A stretch of DNA of 64,000 nt, from NCBI GenBank assembly GCA_964521255.1, contig CAZFRM010000011.1:94039-158038 (forward strand), given 5' to 3'. The position numbers and the translations under genes are program-made. Position 1 is the stretch's first letter. Every line of letters begins with the position of its first letter. Shown here in pieces: positions 9,509 to 17,538 of the stretch. Under the pieces are notes generated by a model. The model saw nothing but the letters and a program-made list of their open reading frames with translations. It had not been told where the DNA came from and did no database searches. This DNA is from ZC4RG29 sp964521255 (GTDB lineage: Bacteria; Bacteroidota; Bacteroidia; Cytophagales; Cyclobacteriaceae).

Positions 9509-10732
9509 TTACAAAGATACGTTTTTGGGCCAGCAGAGATAATTTTTTTTAACGATTTTACCAAGCGCCTTTATGTTTGGAAGATCGGAGGCCTGGGCAA
9601 TGTCCAGAAGTTGTCCGTCCTTAGTCAGAATGTTAATGGATTGCCCTTCCGTGTAAGCCTCGTTACTAACGGTACCATAAGAAAAAAGATAATTTGATTC
9701 TGATCGCAGTGTCCTAAATTCTTTTATTACGCCATTCCTTATTTTTTCGATCTGATTTTTTTTGATGGGCTCATTACTCAGGTTAATACTGAATAATTTT
9801 CGCTCAATCAGCATAGTGGAGAGAGTAGATAAAATGGTGTCATCATGATTGCGCCAGAATTTAATAGCGCCCCAAAGATCATGATCATCCAATCGACCGA
9901 AGGCTTCAAGCACACGACGACTTTTAAAGCCCTCTATGCTTATGGCATTCTGAAGAAAGTAAAGTAACGATTCACTGGCAACCAGGGTCTCACCATTCTT
10001 AACCAGGTGTTGAGCTCTTCTGATCAGGTTCACCAACATACGCTCAGCGCTGACAGTAGTTTTATGAAGATAAACCTGCCAATACATTAGTCTGCGGGCC
10101 GTAAGAAAATTTTCTATGCTGTAAATACCTTTCTCTTCCACAACCAACTGGTCATTATAAACATCCAGCATGGAAATGATACGATCAATGCCAATTGTCC
10201 CTTCCAATACACCCGTGAAAAAACAATCACGTTTCAAATAATCCAACCGGTCAATATCAAGTTGGCTGGAGACCAGTGCATGGAAAAATTTTCGCTTGTA
10301 ACTATTCCTGAAAATTTTGAGCGTGAGTTCAAGAGCGCCGTTAAAATCTTTATTGAGTTCCTGCATAAAACGATAGGAAAGGCTCTCATGCGGAACCCCG
10401 TGCAACAAAGTTTCCTCCAGCGTGTGAGAGAAGGGCCCGTGACCTATGTCGTGAAGAAGAATAGCAAGTTGGGCGGCTTCAATTTCATCTCCTGATATCT
10501 CAACCCCTTTTGTGCGCAGATTGTCTAATACTCTGCCCATAAGGTGCATGGCGCCTAGCGCATGCTGAAAGCGAGTATGAAGCGCGCCGGGATAAACAAA
10601 GTCGGTAAGACCCAATTGCCTGATGTGCCGCAGCCTTTGAAACCAGGGATGCGTTATGATATCAAAAATCAATGCGCTTCTTATCGTGATGAATCCGTAT
10701 ACCGGATCGTTGATGATTTTCTTTTTATTCAT
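9509..10732 (-). CDS. HD-domain phosphohydrolase
   Basis: A 407-residue cytoplasmic protein of the HD superfamily, of the group containing YwfO-like and SAMHD1-like hydrolases. The metal-binding motifs are visible: H57 in TRFQHALGA, H94-D95 in LLHDIGHGPFSH, and a later Asp in the QLDIDRLDYL segment. Relatives hydrolyse nucleoside triphosphates or cyclic/hyperphosphorylated nucleotides; the substrate cannot be told here. It is the first gene of the lpx block, a neighbourhood often seen in Bacteroidota. Confidence 0.88.
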   Translation of the reverse strand: MNKKKIINDPVYGFITIRSALIFDIITHPWFQRLRHIRQLGLTDFVYPGALHTRFQHALGAMHLMGRVLDNLRTKGVEISGDEIEAAQLAILLHDIGHGPFSHTLEETLLHGVPHESLSYRFMQELNKDFNGALELTLKIFRNSYKRKFFHALVSSQLDIDRLDYLKRDCFFTGVLEGTIGIDRIISMLDVYNDQLVVEEKGIYSIENFLTARRLMYWQVYLHKTTVSAERMLVNLIRRAQHLVKNGETLVASESLLYFLQNAISIEGFKSRRVLEAFGRLDDHDLWGAIKFWRNHDDTILSTLSTMLIERKLFSINLSNEPIKKNQIEKIRNGVIKEFRTLRSESNYLFSYGTVSNEAYTEGQSINILTKDGQLLDIAQASDLPNIKALGKIVKKNYLCWPKNVSL

Positions 10733-10854
10733 GGATTAAAGTTATCAGTTATCCGTTTATTAGATATTTGTTTTGCCTTTTTAACTTGATAGCTGGTAAC
10801 TAATAACTGGCAACTAATAACTAACTTCGGGAGAAATTACAATAAACAGAAGCT

Positions 10855-12417
10855 ATGCAACGGTACAGTATTTTGTGGGCAGATGATGAGATAGATTTAT
10901 TGAAACCTCACATTCTTTTCCTTGAGCAACGAGGGTATGACATAACCCCGGTAAACAATGGGTCGGATGCTGTTGAGCTTAGTGACGAACGCCACTTTGA
11001 TGTAGTCTTCCTGGATGAGCATATGCCCGGTATGTCGGGCTTGGAAGCGCTTGGTCAAATCAAAAATAATAAGCCGAATCTTCCCGTTGTAATGATTACA
11101 AAGAATGAAGAAGAACATATTATGGAAGAGGCCATCGGTTCTAAAATAGCCGACTATCTTATTAAGCCGTTGAACCCAAGTCAGATACTTCTTTCTGTAA
11201 AAAAAATATTAGACAACAAGAGATTAGTTATCGAGAAGACTAACCTTAACTATCAGCAGGAGTTTCGAAAAATAAGCATGGCCTTTCAGGATAACATGAA
11301 TCATGAACAGTGGGCCGACATTTACAAGAAACTCGTGTTTTGGGAAATTGAAATCGATCATACTGAGAACGAAGATATGGCAGAAGTTCTCGATATGCAG
11401 AAGACTGAAGCTAATGCTGGTTTCTCAAAATTTATCATTCGTAACTACGAACAATGGTTGAATGATGCGAATGCGGAAAAGCCTTTGTTGTCGCATCAAC
11501 TGATGAAGCGAAAAATATTTCCTGTCCTCAGCAAAGAACAACCTGTTTTCATGGTGTTGATTGATAACCTCCGCTTCGATCAGTGGAAAGTCATTGAACC
11601 TATCCTCACAGAATATTTTACGGTGGATGAAGAGTCAACTTATTATTCTATTCTTCCGACCACAACAGCCTATGCGAGAAATGCTATTTTCAGCGGGCAG
11701 CTCCCCAGCGAGATGGCAAAGACTAATCCTGATTTATGGGTAGGAGAAGATGAAGAGGAGGGTAAGAATAATTTTGAAGACGAATTTTTAGGAAAACAAC
11801 TTCGACGAAACAACCTCAACATTAAATTCTCTTATCATAAGATCAAGAACCTTGAAGAAGGACGTGATCTTGCGGATACCGTAAACAATTTATTTCAAAA
11901 TGATCTGAATGTAATTGTTTACAATTTCGTTGATATGCTTTCGCATGCGCGAACAGATATGGCTATGGTTCGTGAGCTGGCCCCTGATGAATCGGCCTAC
12001 CGTTCCTTAACACGATCATGGTTTCTTCATTCGCCTTTAATTGATATACTGAAAAAAATATCGGAGAAAAAAGCCCGGATCGTCATCACTACAGATCACG
12101 GTACTATACGCGTAAAACGTCCGTTTAAAATCATTGGTGACCGGACTGTTAATACTAATCTCCGCTACAAACAAGGGAAGAACCTGGGTTATGATGGTGA
12201 TAAGATCATGGTGGTGCCGAGGCCCGAGAAGTTGTTCCTGCCTAAGCTAAATGTCTCTACATCGTACGTTTTTGCTGTTGAAGACCAGTTTTTTGCTTAC
12301 CCTAACAACTACAATTATTACGTTAATTTCTATAAAGATACTTTTCAGCATGGTGGGGTGAGCATGGAGGAAATGATAATCCCTATAATTTTCTTAACTT
12401 CGAAAAATGCTTTCTGA
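10855..12417 (+). CDS. porX: PorX: response regulator with PglZ (alkaline phosphatase-like) domain
   Basis: A 520-residue two-domain regulator. Residues 1-125 are a receiver domain: acidic pair in WADDEIDLL, phosphoacceptor D54 in VVFLDEHMPG, Thr in MITKNEEE and Lys in DYLIKPLNP. A helical linker precedes a PglZ domain of the alkaline-phosphatase superfamily (about 205-515), with the metal-site motif VLIDNLRFDQW, the TTTAYARNAIFSG segment and ITTDHGTIRV. In Porphyromonas and Flavobacterium this architecture is PorX, which works with the PorY kinase and controls type IX secretion; its PglZ domain acts as a phosphodiesterase. No kinase gene is adjacent, as is usual. Its last 11 bases overlap tsaE. 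Confidence 0.93.
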   Translation: MQRYSILWADDEIDLLKPHILFLEQRGYDITPVNNGSDAVELSDERHFDVVFLDEHMPGMSGLEALGQIKNNKPNLPVVMITKNEEEHIMEEAIGSKIADYLIKPLNPSQILLSVKKILDNKRLVIEKTNLNYQQEFRKISMAFQDNMNHEQWADIYKKLVFWEIEIDHTENEDMAEVLDMQKTEANAGFSKFIIRNYEQWLNDANAEKPLLSHQLMKRKIFPVLSKEQPVFMVLIDNLRFDQWKVIEPILTEYFTVDEESTYYSILPTTTAYARNAIFSGQLPSEMAKTNPDLWVGEDEEEGKNNFEDEFLGKQLRRNNLNIKFSYHKIKNLEEGRDLADTVNNLFQNDLNVIVYNFVDMLSHARTDMAMVRELAPDESAYRSLTRSWFLHSPLIDILKKISEKKARIVITTDHGTIRVKRPFKIIGDRTVNTNLRYKQGKNLGYDGDKIMVVPRPEKLFLPKLNVSTSYVFAVEDQFFAYPNNYNYYVNFYKDTFQHGGVSMEEMIIPIIFLTSKNAF

Positions 12418-12868
12418 CCGGCCGGTGAAGACTTATGAAAAGGTGAGTCTTGAAGGTCTTTATGAAGTTGCAAACGAATTACTACTCCACGGTTCCAGGA
12501 TAAAAGTCTGGCTTTTTTATGGCGAGATGGGATCGGGCAAGACCACACTCATTAAAGCTATTTGTTCAGCTTTAAAAGTTGAAGACCTTGTGAATAGTCC
12601 TACGTTTTCAATAGTAAATGAATATAAGTCAGCGGCAGGAAAGGTTTATCACTTTGATTTTTATAGGATCAAGAATGAAGCAGAAGCTTATGAAATTGGA
12701 ACGGAAGAATATTTTTATTCAGGTGAGTATTGTTTTATAGAGTGGCCCGGGAAGATCCCTTCCATCATTCCTTCAACCTATGTTAAGATAAGCATTCAAC
12801 CAAACGAAAAAGAACACAGAACGATAGCGATTTCTATCCATGACGGAGAAGAAGAAAACAGGGTTTGA
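12407..12868 (+). CDS. tsaE: tRNA threonylcarbamoyladenosine biosynthesis ATPase TsaE
   Basis: A 153-residue P-loop protein with Walker A GEMGSGKTTLIKAIC near residue 40 and the family segments VNSPTFSIVNEYKS, HFDFYRIKNEAEA and FIEWPGKIPSIIP. TsaE binds the TsaB-TsaD complex and uses ATP in formation of t6A37 in ANN-decoding tRNAs. Length is normal. The start ATG lies inside the last codons of porX and the end overlaps ald by 29 bases, indicating translational coupling across the three genes. Confidence 0.93.
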   Translation: MLSDRPVKTYEKVSLEGLYEVANELLLHGSRIKVWLFYGEMGSGKTTLIKAICSALKVEDLVNSPTFSIVNEYKSAAGKVYHFDFYRIKNEAEAYEIGTEEYFYSGEYCFIEWPGKIPSIIPSTYVKISIQPNEKEHRTIAISIHDGEEENRV

Positions 12869-14066
12869 GGCCCTAGCGACCAAAACCAGCCTCTACCCAC
12901 AGGAGCAATTACTGGCCACAACAAAGCGGAGGAATTCCTTTTACATAGGATTACCTCGCGAAATTTCCTTACAGGAAAACCGTATCAGTCTAACCCCCGA
13001 TGCCGTAGCCTTGCTGATTAACAACGGCCATGAGATTTGGGTGGAGACAAAAGCCGGTGATGGAGCGAAGTTCACGGATCAGCAATACAGTGAAGCCGGC
13101 GCCAGGATTGTCTATTCACCACAGGAAGTTTACAAGGCAGATGTCATTTTGAAAATCGAACCTCCGACGATTGAGGAGATCGAAATGATGCATCCCGGGC
13201 AAACGGTTATTTCAGCCATTCAGTTGGGACAGTTTACCACAGACAGGCTACAGGCTATTCTTCGGAAGAAAGTAACGGCAATGGCTTACGAATTCATCGA
13301 AGACAAGGTAGGGGGTATGCCTATTATACGGGCCATGAGTGAAATAGCAGGAAGCAGTGTCATGCCCATCGCTTCTGAATATTTAAGCACGGTTAAGCAT
13401 GGTAAAGGAGTGATACTTGGTGGCATAACGGGGGTACCGCCTACCATGATAGTGATCATAGGTGCCGGAACCGTTGCTGAGTATGCAGCGCGCGCTGCCC
13501 TGGGACTGGGCGCCCGTGTTCAGATTTTTGATAACCATCTTTACAAGCTGAGAAGAATCAAGCACATGCTTGGACAGCAACTCTACACGTCTACGATTGA
13601 TACGTTCACGCTGAGCGATACATTAAAAACCGCTGATGTTGTAATTGGTGCGCTGCGCGCTGAGAAAGCAAGGGCGAGGCATGTCATTACCGAAGAAATG
13701 GTAAGCAGGATGAAACCTGATTCATTGATCATTGATCTTACCGTTGACCAGGGTGGCTGTATTGAAACCTCTGAAGTTACAAACCTGGATAATCCAATAT
13801 TTCGGAAGTATGATGTCATACATTATTGTGTTCCTAATATTGCCTCACGTGTAGCGCACACGGCCACAACAGCACTGAGTAATATATTTACACCAACCAT
13901 TCTCCGTGCCGCTGAAGAAGGTGGAGTTGAAGAGATGATCTTTTCGCATAAGTGGTTTATGAAAGGGGTGTATTGTTATAAAGGAGGATTGACGAATGAA
14001 TCCCTGGCCAGGAAGTTTGGATTAAAGTATAAGAATATAGAGTTGTTGTTGGCGGCGAGGTTCTAA
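12840..14066 (+). CDS. ald: Alanine dehydrogenase
   Basis: A 408-residue NAD-dependent enzyme converting L-alanine to pyruvate and ammonia. The N-terminal half has FYIGLPREISLQENRISLTP and the KIEPPTIEEI segment of the alanine dehydrogenase/PNT family. The NAD-binding Rossmann motif is IIGAGTVAEYAARAALGLGA (near 205-225). An extension of about 35 residues precedes the conserved start, as in other Bacteroidota homologues. The start lies inside the end of tsaE. The last 50 bases of this gene recur at 15714-15763 (see findings). Confidence 0.92.
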   Translation: MTEKKKTGFEALATKTSLYPQEQLLATTKRRNSFYIGLPREISLQENRISLTPDAVALLINNGHEIWVETKAGDGAKFTDQQYSEAGARIVYSPQEVYKADVILKIEPPTIEEIEMMHPGQTVISAIQLGQFTTDRLQAILRKKVTAMAYEFIEDKVGGMPIIRAMSEIAGSSVMPIASEYLSTVKHGKGVILGGITGVPPTMIVIIGAGTVAEYAARAALGLGARVQIFDNHLYKLRRIKHMLGQQLYTSTIDTFTLSDTLKTADVVIGALRAEKARARHVITEEMVSRMKPDSLIIDLTVDQGGCIETSEVTNLDNPIFRKYDVIHYCVPNIASRVAHTATTALSNIFTPTILRAAEEGGVEEMIFSHKWFMKGVYCYKGGLTNESLARKFGLKYKNIELLLAARF

Positions 14067-14160
14067 TAAGAAATAAGTGAATGTGTGATTAGGGCTGAGT
14101 GCTGAAAAAATTGGATGTGTTGTATCTGAAGATTTCAATATAGTATTCAAACCAGTTGAC

Positions 14161-14988
14161 ATGAATGCTCCTGAAATTATATGCTTAAACTGCGGGCACT
14201 CATTACAAGGAAAATTTTGCAGTGCGTGCGGACAAAAAGTAATTGAACCCAACGAGCGCACAATAAAGCATTTCATTTATCAATTTCTGGGCTCAGCATT
14301 TTTCCTTGAAAATAATTTCTTAAAGAACCTATGGGTCCTTCTCACTAAACCTGGTCAGTTGCCGCTGGATTTTATTGAAGGCCGAAGAAAACGATGGATG
14401 CCACCGTTCTCACTTTTTCTTCTCATCAACTTGTTTTATTTCTGGTATGTGTCAATGACTGACATGAATCTTTCTTTGCGTGAACAAATGTTTCAGCCGC
14501 ATCACAGTGGCTGGGTTAGCTTCCTGGTGAATAAAAAAATCAAAGCTGAAGGAATTTCCCTGGAGGACTATGCGGCTAAGTACAATAGTAAGAGCACGAC
14601 GTATTCAAACAGCCTGGTCATTCTGCATGTACCCATTTTGGCAGCCTTTCTTATGCTTTATTATTTTCGAAAGAAATATTTTTATGTGGACCACTTTATT
14701 TTTGCACTCTATTTCATGGCTTTTCTGCTCTTGTTATTCCTGTTTCAGACGGGCTGGACGTATGTGCTAATCGGGTGGATGAAATTCAATAGTATGGTAG
14801 TTTGGAGAATTTCAGGGATAATTATTTTAGTTGCCATTGTTGCCTATATTTTTTACTCAGTGAGGAAGACCTACCAGCAGTCAATCCGTGCGGCTGCAAT
14901 TGCTGTACTACCTGTTTTCGCCGCATTATTTATAGCCCATATGTTTTACAGGACGCTGTTATTCCTGATTATTTTTATGGTGACGTAA
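14161..14988 (+). CDS. DUF3667-type membrane protein with zinc ribbon
   Basis: A 275-residue protein. The N-terminus has a CxxC...CxxC zinc ribbon (CLNCGHSLQGKFCSACGQK, residues 6-24), followed by the DUF3667 core (LGSAFFLENNFLKNLWVL, PLDFIEGRRKRWMPPFS). Four to five hydrophobic helices follow (about 80-98, 155-175, 185-210, 215-240, 250-272). It is widespread in Bacteroidota with unknown function. It stands between ald and the Uma2 gene in a segment flanked by duplicated gene tails. Confidence 0.8.
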   Translation: MNAPEIICLNCGHSLQGKFCSACGQKVIEPNERTIKHFIYQFLGSAFFLENNFLKNLWVLLTKPGQLPLDFIEGRRKRWMPPFSLFLLINLFYFWYVSMTDMNLSLREQMFQPHHSGWVSFLVNKKIKAEGISLEDYAAKYNSKSTTYSNSLVILHVPILAAFLMLYYFRKKYFYVDHFIFALYFMAFLLLLFLFQTGWTYVLIGWMKFNSMVVWRISGIIILVAIVAYIFYSVRKTYQQSIRAAAIAVLPVFAALFIAHMFYRTLLFLIIFMVT

Positions 14989-15073
14989 AATTGAAATTTA
15001 TTCTACGTACACTTCGATTGGCATTTTGTTAAGTACGATTGATGCTGAATAAAATTCTGGTTAACTTTAATCA

Positions 15074-15610
15074 ATGAATTTATCAACAGAACGTCCGCCG
15101 AAAACTATAATGGAAGTTTATCAGATGCTTCCGGAGGGCACCCGTTGTGAGTTAATTGATCAAATTATTTGTATGTCACCCTTTCCTTTACCCGTTCACC
15201 AAGTTGTATTAAATGAAATTAATTTTCAACTACTTCATTATTTCAAATTAAACCGAAATGGAATGGTCTACCTGGCGCCTTTTGATGTGTACCTGGACTC
15301 AACTTCCAACGCTGTTCAGCCGGATTTAACCATTGTATTGAAAGACAATCCCAATCAGGTTGTGCTCAACAAACCTTATGAAGGTGTTCCTGATATAGTT
15401 GTTGAAATTCTCTCACCCAGCAATAAAGATTTTGACCTTGTCAGGAAAAAAAACCTGTATGAAAAAGTTGGAATAAAAGAATATTGGATTGTTGATCCGG
15501 AAACAAAGCAGGTATTAGTTTATGAATTGATAAAAAATTCTTTTGTAAAGAAACAGGAGGCAATTAGAGAAATTCACTCTGAATTGTTGAATCACGTTTT
15601 TTTATTTTAG
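15074..15610 (+). CDS. Uma2-family (DUF820) PD-(D/E)XK nuclease-like protein
   Basis: A 178-residue protein of the Uma2 family. The fold motifs are visible: AVQPDLTIVLKDN (Asp), PDIVVEILSPSNKD (Glu of the E-x-K-like site) and VGIKEYWIVDPETKQV. The family is nuclease-like and common in cyanobacteria and Bacteroidota; the biological role of stand-alone copies is not established. It ends 27 bases before the duplicated valS tail. Confidence 0.82.
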   Translation: MNLSTERPPKTIMEVYQMLPEGTRCELIDQIICMSPFPLPVHQVVLNEINFQLLHYFKLNRNGMVYLAPFDVYLDSTSNAVQPDLTIVLKDNPNQVVLNKPYEGVPDIVVEILSPSNKDFDLVRKKNLYEKVGIKEYWIVDPETKQVLVYELIKNSFVKKQEAIREIHSELLNHVFLF

Positions 15611-15636
15611 ATCATTTCAGCAAGACTACCTGTCCA

Positions 15637-15763
15637 GTCTTCCCAAACTCTCTTCCAACGCCTTAATCTTCGCCTCGGCATCTGCTTTCTTTCTGCGTTC
15701 TGTTTCTACGACCTTTGGATTAAAGTATGAGAATATAGAGTGTTGTTGGAAGCGAGGTTCTAA
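15637..15763. repeat. Chimeric scar: copy of valS 3' end joined to copy of ald 3' end
   Basis: Bases 15637-15714 match 17544-17621, the 3' end of valS, in the same orientation with about 6 mismatches in 78. Immediately after, 15714-15763 matches 14016-14066, the 3' end of ald, also in the same orientation, with one missing base and about three substitutions. The two tails meet at 15714. Neither piece is translated in a full gene. This is the junction expected from a tandem duplication of the ald-valS interval. Confidence 0.9.
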
Positions 15764-16863
15764 GTGGCTCTGGCAAGGTGGTCGCTGTTCCAGATGAAAT
15801 AGCCTTTTCTAAAGAGTATATAAGATCCGCTAACACAAAGAACCGCAAGGACGACAATAGGAATTCTGAAGAGGATAGCTACAAACATTCCGATAAACAA
15901 CATCAATGTGAGTTTTAAAAATTTTCGCATGTTTTTACCGGAATAGTATACGCTTGTACCAATGCACTGGCAAATCGACAGCATAAAAAATGCATATATA
16001 AAAACCTGAAAAGAAGGATTCTTAAATACTAATAAAAGCACTTCAGGAATAATGATCAAAAACCATGTGATGCTCTGCACAAGGTAAACCGTTGAACGAA
16101 TCGGTAAATTGCGAATTACCCGAAGGTATTGCTGGTCAAAAAGAATTATGTCGTAAATAAGAAGATTGTTTAAAATGACGCTGATGAGTAGTCCAAAGTA
16201 TATCTCTTGTTCAGGATAGCCGTCAGCGATAAAGATATTCAAAGCGCCCAGCAGAATAAGTATAGAACTGATTTTTGTGGTTAGAAAAAATATTTTTTTC
16301 TCGTTGAGTATATAGTTGATGTAAAAATGGATGTACAGGTGTGCAGATGCTTGTCCGATTTGAGTATACATTTTATAGCTATCTAACCGGCTAACCAATT
16401 TTTGGCGAATAAGTAATACCATGAAAGAAATTACTGCTGCGAAGTAGAGGAAAAGTGCAACACCAATATGCCATGAATTTACTTTCAAACCGGCAACAGC
16501 AATGAGTGCACTATATAACAAGACCGGTAATAGAAAAAATGTGCAGGTAATTGCAATAAGAAGATTAAATCGTAAAGAATTTAAAAGCGGGAGATAGAAC
16601 AAGAATTCATTTCTCTTCTCGCGTGTACATCGCAAAAGGAAAAGATATGACTTTCTTGCATAAAGAGTAACGATTAGTAAATAAGAGGTTAGTATCCCGG
16701 GAGATTCAACAATTAAATGAAGGAATGCAGGCGTGAAAATCAATTCAGGAGGATGCATACAAGCTACCAGAACCACGAATAGAAAAAAGAAGAATCCTGC
16801 GTTAATCCTGTAAAATGGGATGACAATTGTTTTAAGTAAGACTCGAAGAATTTTTATATCCAC
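15760..16863 (-). CDS. Multi-pass membrane protein, probable ABC permease partner
   Basis: A 367-residue very hydrophobic protein with about nine to ten membrane helices (for example about 15-35, 48-68, 98-125, 132-152, 200-220, 222-240, 265-285, 290-310, 318-345). I do not recognise a named family. Its start overlaps the end of the upstream ATPase gene by 10 bases, which strongly suggests it is the membrane subunit of that ABC transporter. The substrate is unknown. Its stop codon lies within the duplicated ald tail. Confidence 0.7.
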   Translation of the reverse strand: MDIKILRVLLKTIVIPFYRINAGFFFFLFVVLVACMHPPELIFTPAFLHLIVESPGILTSYLLIVTLYARKSYLFLLRCTREKRNEFLFYLPLLNSLRFNLLIAITCTFFLLPVLLYSALIAVAGLKVNSWHIGVALFLYFAAVISFMVLLIRQKLVSRLDSYKMYTQIGQASAHLYIHFYINYILNEKKIFFLTTKISSILILLGALNIFIADGYPEQEIYFGLLISVILNNLLIYDIILFDQQYLRVIRNLPIRSTVYLVQSITWFLIIIPEVLLLVFKNPSFQVFIYAFFMLSICQCIGTSVYYSGKNMRKFLKLTLMLFIGMFVAILFRIPIVVLAVLCVSGSYILFRKGYFIWNSDHLARAT

Positions 16864-17483
16864 GTTAGTGTGTTGTTTTCCACTGCTATTTGTCCGTCAA
16901 AGTTTAGGGCTCCATGCGAAGCATCCTGGTGAGTAACAATAATGAATATGTTATTGAGTTTACGGTGACGATCATTAATCAGGTGGTAGATAAGTTCGAG
17001 TGATTCACTTTCGATATTGGCAAATGGTTCGTCGAGTAACACCACGCGTTGTTCTCCTATCAAGGCAATGGCGATGGCTAATTTCTTTAGCATACCTGCG
17101 GAATAAGTGCCTATGGGACTCGCGACAAAGTGTTCCAACCTTAGGTGGGTTATCATCTCATTGAATTCATGCTCCGAGCCTCCTTTTGTGGCAGCAAAAA
17201 GGTTCAGGAAATCACGGCCGGATAGAAAAGGTGGGAAGACAGGATCTGCTTCCGTATAGTTAATTCTTTTTCGCTGAAGAATGGGTGAACTCCTTAAAGA
17301 AACTCCGTCAAGAGAAATGTTCCCATCAAACGAAAGTAAGCCTGCCAGAATCTTTATTAATGTCGTTTTTCCGGAGCCATTTCTTCCCATCAAACGATAG
17401 ATTCCATCACCGATTTTAAATTCGGGTATATCAAGAACAAGAGAATCGTAGTAATATTTTTTGAGATCATTGAACTCCAGCAT
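16854..17483 (-). CDS. ABC transporter ATP-binding protein
   Basis: A 209-residue nucleotide-binding domain: Walker A MGRNGSGKTTLIK (about 33-45), signature YSAGMLKKLAIAIAL, Walker B VVLLDEPFANIE and the switch His in VTHQDAS. It is of the short CcmA-like type, like the one at 5313-5936, but not a close copy. It forms a two-gene unit with the overlapping membrane-protein gene. The start ATG is 55 bases before the end of valS. Confidence 0.87.
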   Translation of the reverse strand: MLEFNDLKKYYYDSLVLDIPEFKIGDGIYRLMGRNGSGKTTLIKILAGLLSFDGNISLDGVSLRSSPILQRKRINYTEADPVFPPFLSGRDFLNLFAATKGGSEHEFNEMITHLRLEHFVASPIGTYSAGMLKKLAIAIALIGEQRVVLLDEPFANIESESLELIYHLINDRHRKLNNIFIIVTHQDASHGALNFDGQIAVENNTLTWI

Positions 17484-17538
17484 GAATTACTAGTCGCTAT
17501 TGGTCATTCGCAATTACAAAATAAATGGGCATGGATGC

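Noticed and set aside
10733..10854. Operator between the HD gene and porX
   Set aside because: Contains AT-rich AACTAATAACT repeats, but no inverted repeat or promoter box that I can support.
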